Assembly: GCA_017443895.1 (NCBI GenBank)
Contig: JAFSXU010000017.1
Coordinates: forward strand, 1-64,000
Origin: Clostridia bacterium
GTDB lineage: Bacteria; Bacillota; Clostridia; UBA1381
Direction of reading: 5' to 3'
Length of the DNA: 64,000 bases
Below, piece after piece: positions 27,073 to 36,608 of the stretch (position 1 is the first letter of the stretch; every line of letters begins with the position of its first letter). A program made the translations under genes and the position numbers. The notes beneath the pieces are model-generated. The model was not told the DNA's origin, made no database searches, and saw nothing but the letters and a program-made list of their open reading frames with translations.

Positions 27073-29148
27073 ATGGCAAAGAAAAGATTGCTCATAGTTG
27101 AGTCACCTGCAAAGGCAGGCACAATCAAAAAATACCTTGGAAAGGACTATAGCGTTGTCGCATCAATGGGACATGTTATTGACCTTCCCAAAAGTTCATT
27201 GGGCGTTGATGTGGACAATGACTATGAGCCTAAATATATAACAATCCGAGGTAAGGGCGAATTACTCACATCCCTTAAAAAGGAAGCAAAAAAGGCAGAC
27301 GAGGTCTACCTTGCAACCGACCCCGACCGTGAGGGAGAGGCAATAAGCTGGCATCTGGCAAACGCCTTAAAGATTGACCCAAATTCAAAATGCCGTGTAA
27401 CCTTTAACGAGGTAACAAAAAATGCCGTAAAAGCGGCGATGAAAAGTCCCAGAAGCATTGATATGGACTTGGTTGATGCACAGCAGGCACGAAGAGTTTT
27501 AGACAGAATTGTGGGTTATAAAATAAGCCCTATACTTTGGGAAAAGGTAAAAAGAGGCCTTAGCGCAGGCAGAGTACAGTCTGTTGCAACAAGAATTATT
27601 TGCGACCGTGAGGACGAGATAGAGAACTTTACCCCCGAGGAGTATTGGACAATTGATGCAAAGCTCACAGATACAAAATCAAAAAAGAGCTTTATGGCAA
27701 AATACTACGGTGAGAACGGTAAGGAAACAAAGCTAAAAAATCAGAACTCAACCAATAAGATTACAGATGATTTGGAGGGCGCTCAGTTTAAGGTCAGCAA
27801 GGTTAAGAGGAGTGAGCAACGGCATAACCCCAAAGCTCCGTTTACAACCAGCACCATGCAACAGGAGGCGTCTAAAAAATTCAATTTCCAGGCAATAAAG
27901 ACAATGCAGATAGCACAAGGTTTGTATGAGGGTATAAGCCTTGGCGGAAAGCTTGGCACAGTCGGTCTTATAACATATATGAGAACGGACTCATTAAGAA
28001 TAAGCCCCGATGCACAGGCAGAGGCGGTTGCATTTTTAACAAACGAATACGGCAAGGAATATGTTGCTCCCAAGCAGTTTAACACAGGCAAAAATGCGCA
28101 GGACGCCCATGAGGCAATCCGCCCGACCTCGATAAATATTAAGCCCATTGACATAAAGGATAAGCTCACAAATGACCAGTACAAGCTCTATAAGCTTATA
28201 TGGGAGCGTTTTGCCGCATCACAAATGGCAAGCGCCGTATATGATACAATGAGCGTGTCCATTGACGCAAACGGGCATACCTTCCGTGCAAGCGGATCAA
28301 ATATTAAGTTCAAGGGCTATATGAAGGTGTATGTTGAGGCTGATGCAAGCGATGACGATAAGAATAAAATGCTTCCCGAGCTTAGCGAGGGCGATGTTCT
28401 GAAAATGAACGACTGTAACTCAAAACAGCATTTTACCCAGCCACCTGCAAGGTACAGCGATGCAACTTTAATCGAGGAGCTTGAACAAAAGGGCATAGGC
28501 AGACCTTCAACCTATGCGCCAACCATTGCAACTATTGTTTCAAGAGGATATGTTTCAAGAAGCAAGCGCCAGCTTGTACCTACCGAGCTTGGCAAGGTAA
28601 CAACGGATATTATGAAAAATAATTTCCGTGACATTGTGGATGTTGACTTTACCGCAGGCATGGAGGAGGAGCTTGACGAGGTCGAAGAGGGCAAGCTCAA
28701 ATGGAAAAAGGTAATCGGCGACTTTTACCCCAAATTCAATGCCGAGCTGACTGAGGCGGAAAAGAATATTTCAAAGATACAGATAAAGGACGAGGAGTCC
28801 GATGTAATTTGCGATAAATGCGGTCGTAAAATGGTTTATAAGCTCTCAAAATTCGGTAAATTCCTTGCATGCCCCGGTTTCCCCGAATGTAAAAATACCA
28901 TGACTATAAGGAACTCAACCGGAGTAACATGCCCAAAATGCGGTAAGGGTGAAATCCTTGTAAAGCGTTCAAGGCGTGGCAAGGTATACTATGGCTGTGA
29001 GAATATACCAAAATGCGATTTTATGATTTGGTATGAACCCCTTAAAGAAAAGTGTCCGCTGTGCGGAGGCTTACTGATGAAGAGAAACGGCAGACGGGGC
29101 GCAGTTGTTTGCTATAATGAGGACTGTAAATATGAGCGAAAAGGTTAA
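27073..29148 (+). CDS. topA: DNA topoisomerase I
   Basis: 691 residues. A Toprim domain (1-140, [16 protein letters not shown]), type IA core with active-site Tyr in [12 protein letters not shown] (~302), and three C-terminal zinc fingers: CDKCGRK...CPGFPEC, CPKCGKG...CENIPKC and CPLCGG...CYNEDC. It relaxes negative supercoils. Its 3' end overlaps trmFO by 17 bp. Confidence 0.97.
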   Translation: MAKKRLLIVESPAKAGTIKKYLGKDYSVVASMGHVIDLPKSSLGVDVDNDYEPKYITIRGKGELLTSLKKEAKKADEVYLATDPDREGEAISWHLANALKIDPNSKCRVTFNEVTKNAVKAAMKSPRSIDMDLVDAQQARRVLDRIVGYKISPILWEKVKRGLSAGRVQSVATRIICDREDEIENFTPEEYWTIDAKLTDTKSKKSFMAKYYGENGKETKLKNQNSTNKITDDLEGAQFKVSKVKRSEQRHNPKAPFTTSTMQQEASKKFNFQAIKTMQIAQGLYEGISLGGKLGTVGLITYMRTDSLRISPDAQAEAVAFLTNEYGKEYVAPKQFNTGKNAQDAHEAIRPTSINIKPIDIKDKLTNDQYKLYKLIWERFAASQMASAVYDTMSVSIDANGHTFRASGSNIKFKGYMKVYVEADASDDDKNKMLPELSEGDVLKMNDCNSKQHFTQPPARYSDATLIEELEQKGIGRPSTYAPTIATIVSRGYVSRSKRQLVPTELGKVTTDIMKNNFRDIVDVDFTAGMEEELDEVEEGKLKWKKVIGDFYPKFNAELTEAEKNISKIQIKDEESDVICDKCGRKMVYKLSKFGKFLACPGFPECKNTMTIRNSTGVTCPKCGKGEILVKRSRRGKVYYGCENIPKCDFMIWYEPLKEKCPLCGGLLMKRNGRRGAVVCYNEDCKYERKG

Positions 29149-30445
29149 GGTAATAGGCGCAGGGCTTGCAGGCTGTGAGGCGGCATGGCAGCTCTCACGG
29201 CAGGGTATAGAGGTGGAGCTTTATGAAATGAAGCCAAAAAAATTCTCACCTGCACACAGAAGCGAAAATTTTGCCGAGCTTGTCTGCTCAAACTCACTAA
29301 AGGCGGACAGAATTGAAAACGCTTGCGGACTTTTAAAAGAGGAAATGCGCCTGTTTGACTCGCTTATGATGAGTGCGGCGGATATTTCCCGTGTTCCTGC
29401 GGGCGGAGCTTTGGCGGTAGACCGTGATGTGTTTTCAAAATTCATAACCGATAAAATAAAAAATGAACCGCTCATTACGGTAAAAAACGAAGAGGTTACA
29501 CAAATTAACCCTGATGAATATACCATTATCGCAACAGGGCCTTTGACATCTGATAGCTTATCGGAGGCAATATCAGAGCTTACAGGCGATACGGGACTTT
29601 ACTTTTTTGATGCCGCCGCACCGTTGGTAACGGCAGAGAGTATTGATAAGGATAAAACCTTTTTCGGTGCAAGGTACGGTAAGGGCACACCCGATTATAT
29701 AAACTGTCCCATGACAAAGGACGAGTACTTTGCATTTTATAACGAGCTTGTAAATGCCGAGTGCGCCGACCTTCACGAATTTGAGAACAGCGCTGTTTTT
29801 GAGGGGTGTATGCCTGTTGAGGTTATGGCAAAGCGTGGCGATAAAACCCTCACCTTCGGGCCTTTAAAGCCTGTTGGCTTGGTAAATCCCAAAACAGGCA
29901 AGGACGATGCCTATGCGGTTGTTCAGCTAAGACAGGATAATATTGAGGGTACTTTGTATAACATAGTCGGGTTTCAGACAAATCTGAAATTTGGCGAGCA
30001 AAAAAGGGTATTTTCAATGATTCCCGGACTTCAAAACGCAGAATTTGTAAGATACGGCGTAATGCACAGAAATACATTTATAAATTCGCCGAGGCTGTTA
30101 AATAAATACTATCAGCTAAGGGAAAACGGCAAAATATTTTTTGCAGGTCAGATAACCGGTGTTGAGGGCTATGTAGAAAGCGCCTCATCGGGAATATTGG
30201 CAGGCTATAATATGGCAAGAAAGCTAAAAGGCAAGCCCATGTGGGAGCCTGATAAAAAAACCTGTATCGGTGCCCTGCCTTTATATATAAGTGATGAATA
30301 TGTTACTAAATTTCAGCCTATGAACGCAAACTTCGGTATAATCGAGGGCTTAAACGAGAGAATTAGAAAAAAAGCCGACAGATATAATAAGATTGCAATA
30401 AGGGCGTTGGATTTAGTGAAAAAACAAATGGAGGAATTATTATGA
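29132..30445 (+). CDS. trmFO: tRNA (uracil-54-C5)-methyltransferase TrmFO (folate/FAD-dependent)
   Basis: 437 residues from the ATG at 29132, chosen for GAGG 9 nt upstream. The FAD-binding motif [14 protein letters not shown] opens the protein; [20 protein letters not shown] and [12 protein letters not shown] are TrmFO signatures. It makes ribothymidine 54 in tRNA using methylene-tetrahydrofolate. The topA-trmFO pair is common in Firmicutes. Confidence 0.96.
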   Translation: MSEKVKVIGAGLAGCEAAWQLSRQGIEVELYEMKPKKFSPAHRSENFAELVCSNSLKADRIENACGLLKEEMRLFDSLMMSAADISRVPAGGALAVDRDVFSKFITDKIKNEPLITVKNEEVTQINPDEYTIIATGPLTSDSLSEAISELTGDTGLYFFDAAAPLVTAESIDKDKTFFGARYGKGTPDYINCPMTKDEYFAFYNELVNAECADLHEFENSAVFEGCMPVEVMAKRGDKTLTFGPLKPVGLVNPKTGKDDAYAVVQLRQDNIEGTLYNIVGFQTNLKFGEQKRVFSMIPGLQNAEFVRYGVMHRNTFINSPRLLNKYYQLRENGKIFFAGQITGVEGYVESASSGILAGYNMARKLKGKPMWEPDKKTCIGALPLYISDEYVTKFQPMNANFGIIEGLNERIRKKADRYNKIAIRALDLVKKQMEELL

Positions 30446-30960
30446 AAAAAAGTTTTATATTTTTGGTAAGTGCAATTTTGGCAGTGTCAATGCTTGGCGG
30501 CTGCGGAAAAAAGACTGCGGACAAGCAAGAAACAAAGACAGAGGATAAAACAAGCACATCAAGTGTAGATAAAAGCGATATGGCTGTTGTAAACGGCGAG
30601 GAAAAACAGGTAAGCGACAACGGTAAGTTTTATCTGCCACAGGTAATGTACTTTGTTTCTGCGTCCGATGAAACATACGATGCCGAGATTAAGGCATTTA
30701 ACGAGCTAAAGGACGAGTATAAGGACATAGTTGAGTTTGATTTAAGGGATATTGACAAAAATCCCGAGGATAAGGAAAAGTTCCCTGTCGAGGGTATGAC
30801 GCCGACCTTGATTATGCTTGATACTGCAAATAATATATCCGCCATGGAGTTTAAATGCTCCGATAAGGCGAAGCTAAAGGAGTCAATAGAAAATGCCTTT
30901 AACGGTATGCAGGAGGATATAGAAAAAGGAAAAGTTAACGCTCAAAAAAGAGCCGAGTAA
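30442..30960 (+). CDS. Lipoprotein with thioredoxin-like fold, no active-site cysteines
   Basis: 172 residues. A lipoprotein signal ends at the lipobox MLGGC (Cys ~21). A charged linker leads to a domain at ~55-170 that looks thioredoxin-like, with [16 protein letters not shown] where CxxC would be and the cis-proline GMTPTLIML. Because the cysteines are missing, thiol redox activity is unlikely. It overlaps trmFO by 4 bp (ATGA) and precedes a membrane protein by 3 bp. Confidence 0.7.
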   Translation: MKKSFIFLVSAILAVSMLGGCGKKTADKQETKTEDKTSTSSVDKSDMAVVNGEEKQVSDNGKFYLPQVMYFVSASDETYDAEIKAFNELKDEYKDIVEFDLRDIDKNPEDKEKFPVEGMTPTLIMLDTANNISAMEFKCSDKAKLKESIENAFNGMQEDIEKGKVNAQKRAE

Positions 30961-30963
30961 AAT

Positions 30964-32865
30964 ATGATTGGTGTTATTTTATACTTATATTTCTTGTTTG
31001 TCGGTTTTTTGTATGCCAATACAATATTTAAAAACAAGGATATATATTTTAGGGGCTGGTTTGGCGGAGTAATAGGGACTGTTGCGCTGATGTCGGGGAT
31101 AATGATACCTGCATCGGTTTTCGGATTTTCTATACTTAGCCATATCGTGCTTTTGGTACTGTTTACAGTGCCGTATATATTGCTAAAAGCTTTAAAAAAG
31201 GACAAGCTTTTTGATATTGAGCTATCATGCACCGAAAAATATGCAGATATTAAAACGCTGTGCTTTGTTATATTGCCGATAACCCTTGTTATATGCGTGC
31301 TTTTAACAAACCATGTTTTAGTGCCGTATAAAGGCGGTTTTGCATCGGGGCAGAGCACATACGGCGATTTACAAATGCATCTTAGCTTTATAACAAGCAT
31401 AAAGGAGCAGGGTGAATTTCCGCCTGAGTACAGTCTCTTATCGGGAACACTTATGAACTATCCGTTTTTTGCGGATATGCTGTCAGGAAGTCTGTATCTG
31501 TTAGGAACGCCGTTAAGATGGGCGGTTTTAATACCAAGCTATATAATATCGTTTTTACTGGTTTTGGGCTTTTATATTTTAGCCTATACCATAACCAAAA
31601 ACCGTGTTGCAAGTATTTTGGCGACAGTGTTTTTCTTTATAAACGGCGGTTTCGGCTTTGCATATTTCCTTGACGGTGCAAAGGCTGATCGTGGCATATT
31701 TACCGATATTTTTACGGGTTATTACCATACGCCCACCAATTTTAACGAGCATAATATCCGTTGGTCAAATACCATATGCGATATGATTATTCCACAGCGC
31801 ACAACTATGGCGGGCTGGTTTATGCTTATGCCGTGTTTGTGGCTTTTAATAGATGCCCTAAAAACAAAATCAAGGCAGGAATATATAATTTTAGGTATCT
31901 TGGCAGGGTTTATGCCAATGGTGCATACCCATTCGTTTTTAGCGCTTGGAATAATATCGGGCGCAATGTTCTTTTTATATCTCTTTGGCGAGGATAATAA
32001 AAAGGACTATATAATAAACTGGGTAATATTCGGTGGAATTGTGCTTGTTATGGCAGCACCACAGCTTGTATTCTGGACATTCAGGCAAACTGTAGGCAAC
32101 GAATCATTTTTAAAGTGGCAGTTTAACTGGGTAAACCATGCAGATCCGTATTTGTGGTTCTATATAAAGAACTGGGGCATAACGGCACTGTTTATCGCAC
32201 CTGCATTTGCATATGCAAAAAAGGATAACAGACGGCTTTTAGTAGCCGTTGCGGTCGTGTTTGTTATTGCAGAGCTTATCCTGTTTCAGCCAAACGAATA
32301 CGATAACAATAAGCTGTTTTATCCTGTGTATATGATAGCTGTTATAAATGTATCGGCATGGCTTGTATATATGTGGGATATGCTTAAAAATGTAAAATTC
32401 CGTGCCTACCTTGCGGTGTTGGTAATCCTTTCGGGCACCGTATCGGGCGCACTCACGATATGCCGTGAATATGTAAGCGGTGGACAGTATCAGACATTTT
32501 CGGCAGACGCCGTTAAAATGGCTGACTATATAAGGGAGAACACCGATAAAAATGCGGTATTTTTAACAGGCGGTGAACATTTAAACCCTGTTTGCACGCT
32601 GGCTGGCAGAACGATATATTTAGGCTCGTCACTCTATGTGTATTTTCACGGTATGGGTGATGAACTCTCAAAGCGTGATATGAATGTGCATAATGCATAT
32701 AGTGCAAGCTATGCGGATTTGGTTGATTTTGCAAAAGAGAATAATATCAGCTATGTATATGTAAGCAACTATGAAAGACATGACTTTGACATAAACGAGG
32801 AAACAATATCGGGTTTGGAGCTTGTGTATTCAATAGGCGATCAAAGTCTGTATAAAATTCAGTAG
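30964..32865 (+). CDS. Large polytopic membrane protein, possibly GT-C glycosyltransferase-like
   Basis: 633 residues with about 14 predicted TM helices and a C-terminal soluble domain (~515-633). A long extracellular loop before the middle helices contains TNFNEHNIRWSNTICD and IIPQRTTMAGW, reminiscent of lipid-linked-sugar glycosyltransferases of the GT-C fold. I see no decisive catalytic motif. It starts 3 bp after the lipoprotein gene, so the two may act together in the envelope. Confidence 0.6.
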   Translation: MIGVILYLYFLFVGFLYANTIFKNKDIYFRGWFGGVIGTVALMSGIMIPASVFGFSILSHIVLLVLFTVPYILLKALKKDKLFDIELSCTEKYADIKTLCFVILPITLVICVLLTNHVLVPYKGGFASGQSTYGDLQMHLSFITSIKEQGEFPPEYSLLSGTLMNYPFFADMLSGSLYLLGTPLRWAVLIPSYIISFLLVLGFYILAYTITKNRVASILATVFFFINGGFGFAYFLDGAKADRGIFTDIFTGYYHTPTNFNEHNIRWSNTICDMIIPQRTTMAGWFMLMPCLWLLIDALKTKSRQEYIILGILAGFMPMVHTHSFLALGIISGAMFFLYLFGEDNKKDYIINWVIFGGIVLVMAAPQLVFWTFRQTVGNESFLKWQFNWVNHADPYLWFYIKNWGITALFIAPAFAYAKKDNRRLLVAVAVVFVIAELILFQPNEYDNNKLFYPVYMIAVINVSAWLVYMWDMLKNVKFRAYLAVLVILSGTVSGALTICREYVSGGQYQTFSADAVKMADYIRENTDKNAVFLTGGEHLNPVCTLAGRTIYLGSSLYVYFHGMGDELSKRDMNVHNAYSASYADLVDFAKENNISYVYVSNYERHDFDINEETISGLELVYSIGDQSLYKIQ

Positions 32866-32875
32866 GAGAAATGCT

Positions 32876-34153
32876 ATGTTTGTAGATAAAGCGAAAATTT
32901 TAATAAAAGCAGGCAACGGCGGAAACGGCTCTATTTCTTTTCGCCGTGAGAAATACATTGCAGCAGGAGGACCCGACGGCGGAGACGGCGGAAACGGCGG
33001 TAACATAGTATTTAAGGTTGATTTGGGTATGACAACGCTTATGGACTTTAAATACAAGAGAAAATACAGCGCACAATCAGGCGCAGACGGCGCAGGAAAG
33101 CGCCAAAAGGGTAAAAGGGGCATAGATACCGTTATATCCGTTCCGCAGGGTACGGTTGTAAGGGACGCAAAAACAAACAGGGTTATTGCAGACTTATCCG
33201 ACCCCGAAAAGCAGGTTATACTTGCAAAGGGTGGCAGCGGCGGCTGGGGCAATGCGCATTTTGCAACCGCAATCCGCCAGACTCCCAACTTTGCAAAAAA
33301 CGGCTTGCCGGGTGATGAAAGAGAGATTGTTTTGGAGTTAAAACTCCTTGCAGATGTGGGCTTGGTAGGCTTTCCGAATGTCGGAAAATCAACCATACTT
33401 TCCATGACCACAAAGGCGGACCCAAAGATTGCAAACTACCATTTTACAACGCTTGAACCAAACTTAGGCGTGGTTGACCTTGGTGATAACAGGAGCTTTG
33501 TCCTTGCCGATATACCGGGAATTATCGAGGGCGCGTCCGAGGGCGTAGGCTTGGGTCATGAATTTTTAAGGCATATTGAAAGAACAAGGGTGCTTATCCA
33601 TGTTGTTGATGTGTCGGGTATCGAGGGCAGAAACCCCATAGAAGATTTTGATATAATAAACAGGGAACTCTCCGAGTATGATATGTCGCTTGAGGAACGG
33701 CCACAAATTGTGGCGGCAAATAAGACCGATATTATTACCGATACCGATATGTATGCCGAGTTTTTAGCCGAAATGAAAAACCGTGGCATTGAGGTATTTG
33801 AAATTTCCGCCGCAACCAATAAGGGTATCGACCCTCTTATGAAGCGTGTGTATGAGGAGCTTTCAAAATTACCGCCCGTTGTTATCTTTGAGCCTGAAAT
33901 GGATATTGAAGAGGATATCTTTGAGGATGATAGCAAAGGCTATACCATTCGCCGTGAGAACGAGTCCTATGTTATCGAAGGACCGTGGATTGAGGCAGTC
34001 GGCGGCAGTGTCAACTTCTCCGATCGTGAATCCTTACAGTATTTCCAGCGTATGCTTCTAAAGCGTGGCGTTATCGAGGATTTAATTGAGATGGGAATAA
34101 AGGAAAACGATAATGTAATAATAGGGGATCTGGAATTTGATTTCGTATTCTAA
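32876..34153 (+). CDS. obgE: GTPase Obg/CgtA
   Basis: 425 residues. The Obg domain (~1-158) is Gly-rich (GGPDGGDGGNGG). The GTPase domain (~160-330) has GFPNVGKST, DIPGIIEGASEG and ANKTD. The C-terminal OCT domain (~345-425) is typical of Gram-positive Obg. It acts in 50S assembly and stress control. The stop codon TAA coincides with the left edge of an inserted palindromic element. Confidence 0.97.
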   Translation: MFVDKAKILIKAGNGGNGSISFRREKYIAAGGPDGGDGGNGGNIVFKVDLGMTTLMDFKYKRKYSAQSGADGAGKRQKGKRGIDTVISVPQGTVVRDAKTNRVIADLSDPEKQVILAKGGSGGWGNAHFATAIRQTPNFAKNGLPGDEREIVLELKLLADVGLVGFPNVGKSTILSMTTKADPKIANYHFTTLEPNLGVVDLGDNRSFVLADIPGIIEGASEGVGLGHEFLRHIERTRVLIHVVDVSGIEGRNPIEDFDIINRELSEYDMSLEERPQIVAANKTDIITDTDMYAEFLAEMKNRGIEVFEISAATNKGIDPLMKRVYEELSKLPPVVIFEPEMDIEEDIFEDDSKGYTIRRENESYVIEGPWIEAVGGSVNFSDRESLQYFQRMLLKRGVIEDLIEMGIKENDNVIIGDLEFDFVF

Positions 34154-34270
34154 ATCGCCCCAAATTGTCCGTATTTACGGTTTTTGTAGGGTGTACAACG
34201 GAACGGCACAGAGGCCGTTCCCTACAATCGCCTTGAATTTTTGCGATCCAAGCTAATTTGGAACGATTTA
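34151..34270. mobile_element. MITE-like palindromic element at the obgE stop codon
   Basis: 120 bp. TAAATCGCCCCAAATT (34151-34166) is inverted as AATTTGGAACGATTTA (34255-34270) with 14 of 16 matches, and both ends are TA. The core has GTAGGG...CCCTAC enclosing GAACGGCACAGAGGCCGTTC. The terminal repeat differs from the other two elements, but the layout is the same. Confidence 0.65.
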
Positions 34271-34299
34271 CAGAACGGAAAAAATAATATAAAACGCTA

Positions 34300-34336
34300 A
34301 ACTGTATCAAGAAAACTATTCTTGGTACAGTTTTTT
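34300..34336 (+). terminator. Terminator downstream of obgE
   Basis: A 14-bp stem (AACTGTATCAAGAA with TTCTTGGTACAGTT, one G-U pair) and a five-nt loop, followed by TTTT. It lies past the inserted element, so the element is within the transcript. Confidence 0.9.
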
Positions 34337-34369
34337 GTATGCGATTATAAAAGTAAATTACAGCAGTAT

Positions 34370-34699
34370 CTACACAAGTATAACTTGAATTGGTTTACCT
34401 GTTTTGTTTGCGTAATCTATCGTATTTTTTGTACCTCTTGAATGATTATCCCAAAAAACAAGTACCATATCCGCAAAATCAACCATTTCACAGTTTCGTT
34501 TAAGAGGCGCACCTCTTTTATACTTAGCGTAATTGGGGCGAACAATATATTTTGATATCCGCATTTTATCCGCATACTGTTCCACAAGAAAATCAATGCC
34601 CTTTGCACCGCCCGATATAATAACATCCGTATCAGCGGGAATATATGGCGATATATCAAAATCAGTTATACTTCGGGAGCCTGCTATCATAAGTTTCAT
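34370..34699 (-). CDS. SLOG-domain protein (DUF2493 / YspA-like)
   Basis: 109 residues from the ATG at 34699, which has GAGG 8 nt upstream. It starts MKLMIAGSRSITD and contains VIISGGAKGIDFLVEQYA and MVLVFWDNHSRGTKNTIDYA, the glycine-rich nucleotide or ligand-binding motifs of the SLOG superfamily, to which DprA also belongs. DUF2493 members are widespread in phages and plasmids with mostly unknown function; some SLOG proteins take part in nucleotide signalling or defence. It is alone on this strand and preceded by a ~250-nt leader with an intrinsic terminator. Confidence 0.82.
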   Translation of the reverse strand: MKLMIAGSRSITDFDISPYIPADTDVIISGGAKGIDFLVEQYADKMRISKYIVRPNYAKYKRGAPLKRNCEMVDFADMVLVFWDNHSRGTKNTIDYANKTGKPIQVILV

Positions 34700-34718
34700 A
34701 TCAATATCCTCTGTAAAT

Positions 34719-34753
34719 AAAAAAAGTGTGTTACCCGTATAAGAGCAACACAC
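34719..34753 (-). terminator. Intrinsic terminator in the leader of the SLOG gene (attenuator)
   Basis: On the minus strand GTGTGTT (with an inner weak part) pairs with AACACAC and is followed by seven T residues. It lies 20 nt before the SLOG start codon, downstream of that gene's promoter, so transcripts must read through it to express the gene. Confidence 0.78.
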
Positions 34754-34829
34754 ATAAAATGTATCACTCTTCGTTGCAACACGACTAATATGAATATACT
34801 TGACAACACAGAGTATCCAAAACACATTA

Positions 34830-34862
34830 ACAGAGTGAACATTTTTAACAAATTTACTCTGT
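34830..34862 (-). promoter_or_regulatory. Leader hairpin of the SLOG transcript
   Basis: ACAGAGT and ACTCTGT form an inverted repeat with an A/T-rich loop between promoter and attenuator. A further perfect hairpin, GGCACTG with CAGTGCC (34919-34938), sits near the predicted 5' end. Confidence 0.55.
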
Positions 34863-34958
34863 GCTTTGAACACCAAAAATAAACAACCAAAAGTTGCCAA
34901 ATATATTTTTTATAAACAGGCACTGCAAAAACAGTGCCAATAGTCATGTTGCAATTGT

Positions 34959-34987
34959 ATTATATCACAATACTTCATTTTTGTAAA
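34959..34987 (-). promoter_or_regulatory. Promoter of the SLOG gene
   Basis: On the minus strand TTTACA (34987-34982), a 17-nt spacer and TATAAT (34964-34959). Transcription would start near 34952, 250 nt before the start codon. Confidence 0.75.
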
Positions 34988-34992
34988 CAACT

Positions 34993-35030
34993 AAAAAGTG
35001 CGTAGCCTACCATAGAGCAGAGCTACGCAC
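34993..35030 (-). terminator. Terminator of the structured small RNA
   Basis: On the minus strand GTGCGTAGC pairs perfectly with GCTACGCAC around a 15-nt loop and is followed by TTTTT. Confidence 0.85.
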
Positions 35031-35197
35031 CAAAAAACGCACTAACTCTGTCTTAAAAGGTTGCTACACACTTTTTACTAACACACAACTTAATCTTTCG
35101 CAAGGGTATGTTAAAACAAGAGTGTACGCTTTTTACAATAGCGTGCCCCCTGCAAAGGATTTTATTAAGTTGTTTTAAAAGTAAAAAGTTGTAGCAA
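34993..35197 (-). ncRNA. Structured small RNA with own promoter and terminator, 6S-like candidate
   Basis: About 205 nt. The predicted 5' end falls at the start of a closing stem: 35197-35181 (TTGCTACAACTTTTTAC) pairs with 35078-35061, offset by one bulge. Next inside is a 10-bp stem ACAACTTAAT/ATTAAGTTGT (35173-35164 with 35094-35085), then an internal bulge region and an apical hairpin ACGCT...AGCGT. An intrinsic terminator (34993-35030) ends the transcript. A long rod whose 5' end starts the closing stem is the layout of 6S RNA, but I cannot confirm the family by sequence. Confidence 0.6.
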
Positions 35198-35201
35198 AAC
35201 T

Positions 35202-35230
35202 ATTATACTATGAAAGAGGTTGTTTGTCCA
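35202..35230 (-). promoter_or_regulatory. Promoter of the structured small RNA
   Basis: On the minus strand TGGACA (35230-35225), a 17-nt spacer and TATAAT (35207-35202). The expected start near 35196 coincides with the first base of the closing stem. Confidence 0.75.
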
Positions 35231-35280
35231 CAATTTTTTATATAGTAAAACAGCTTTTTTATTTTTTTATCCTCTAAATG

Positions 35281-35309
35281 TTGAAAAAAACTTACAAATA
35301 GTATATAAT
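35281..35309 (+). promoter_or_regulatory. Promoter of ilvA
   Basis: TTGAAA (35281-35286), a 17-nt spacer and TATAAT (35304-35309). The ilvA start is 56 nt downstream; no T-box or leader peptide is seen in that space. Confidence 0.8.
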
Positions 35310-35364
35310 GGTAAATTAGGAATATATTGATTTAATCAGTAATTGTACAGGAAGGGCGATAAAT

Positions 35365-36573
35365 ATGAATTTAGAGTTATCCCAGATAGAAAAAGCGGCA
35401 GAGCGTTTAGAGCCGATCATACACAGAACAAAGATTGAAATGTCAAAAACCTTTTCTCAAATGACGGGTGGGAGCATATACTTAAAATATGAAAATCAGC
35501 AAAAGACAGGCTCATTTAAAATCCGAGGTGCGGCAAACAAAATAACCGCACTTGTTGAGCGTGGCGAGGTAACCTCCGTTGTTGCATCATCGGCAGGCAA
35601 CCATGCCCAGGGCGTTGCGTATGCATCGCAGGTAAACAATATCCCTGCAACCATCGTAATGCCAAAGTCTGCGCCTATTGCAAAGGTATCGGCTACGGAG
35701 GGGTACGGAGCTAAGGTAGTGCTTTGCGGAGACTGCTATGACGATGCGTATAACAAGGCTGTCGAAATTCAGGAAAAAGAGGGAGCAACCTTCCTTCACC
35801 CCTTTGATGATTACGAGGTAATGGCAGGTCAGGGAACAATAGGCATTGAGATATTGGAGGACTTGCCGACGGTTGATATGATTGTTGTACCGGCAGGCGG
35901 CGGCGGACTTTTGGCAGGCGTTGCGGCGTGTGTTAAGCAGATAAACCCAAGAGTTAAAATAATCGGTGTTCAATCAGAGGGCGCAGATGCGATTTATCAG
36001 TCGTTTAAGACAAAGAAAAAGGTAGTATCACAAAAGGTCAGGACCATTGCAGACGGTATTCAGGTAAAAGCACCGGGCGATAAGACAATGGAAATGATAA
36101 ACAAATATGTTGACGATGTTGTGCTTGTGTCCGACTCGCAGATAAGCGCGGCAATTCTGATGCTTTTAGAGCGTACAAAGCAGGTCGTAGAGCCTGCAGG
36201 TGCAACTCCTTTGGCGGCGGTATTAAATAACAAGATTGATGTAGAGGGTAAAAAGGTTGCCTGTGTTATGTCGGGCGGTAATATTGATGTTAGCTTTATC
36301 CACAGAATTATAGAACTTGGTCTTGTATCAAGAGAGCGAAAGATTAAGTTTGCAACAACGCTTTTGGATATCCCCGGCTCTTTGGAGCATTTATCACATG
36401 TATTGTCCGAGGCAAATGCAAATATCGTAATGGTACAGCACGACAGATTATCCGCAGACCTTGATCCTAACGAGGCAATTATCCATATTGCGTGTGAGGT
36501 TGGCGGAAAAGAACACGGCGAGCGTGTAATAAAGACCTTGGAGAAGAATGGATACAAGATAATACTTGAATAA
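35365..36573 (+). CDS. ilvA: Threonine ammonia-lyase with ACT domain
   Basis: 402 residues. A PLP fold-type II enzyme: the Schiff-base lysine is in GSFKIRGAANK (~52), and PAGGGGLLAG binds the phosphate. A C-terminal ACT domain (~325-402) suggests allosteric control. It deaminates threonine to 2-oxobutyrate. The length and single ACT domain match the ~400-residue Firmicutes type, which may be biosynthetic or catabolic. No other isoleucine genes are nearby. Confidence 0.93.
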   Translation: MNLELSQIEKAAERLEPIIHRTKIEMSKTFSQMTGGSIYLKYENQQKTGSFKIRGAANKITALVERGEVTSVVASSAGNHAQGVAYASQVNNIPATIVMPKSAPIAKVSATEGYGAKVVLCGDCYDDAYNKAVEIQEKEGATFLHPFDDYEVMAGQGTIGIEILEDLPTVDMIVVPAGGGGLLAGVAACVKQINPRVKIIGVQSEGADAIYQSFKTKKKVVSQKVRTIADGIQVKAPGDKTMEMINKYVDDVVLVSDSQISAAILMLLERTKQVVEPAGATPLAAVLNNKIDVEGKKVACVMSGGNIDVSFIHRIIELGLVSRERKIKFATTLLDIPGSLEHLSHVLSEANANIVMVQHDRLSADLDPNEAIIHIACEVGGKEHGERVIKTLEKNGYKIILE

Positions 36574-36608
36574 AAAATATTGTAAAAATTACAACGGGAG
36601 GTTTGGCT

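Noticed and set aside
34696-34947. 83-codon minus-strand frame in the SLOG leader
   Set aside because: There is no Shine-Dalgarno before its start, it runs through the hairpins and terminator, and it overlaps the true SLOG start in another frame.
35310-35364. T-box or leader peptide before ilvA
   Set aside because: The leader is about 50 nt and has neither a T-box sequence nor an Ile/Thr-rich short frame.
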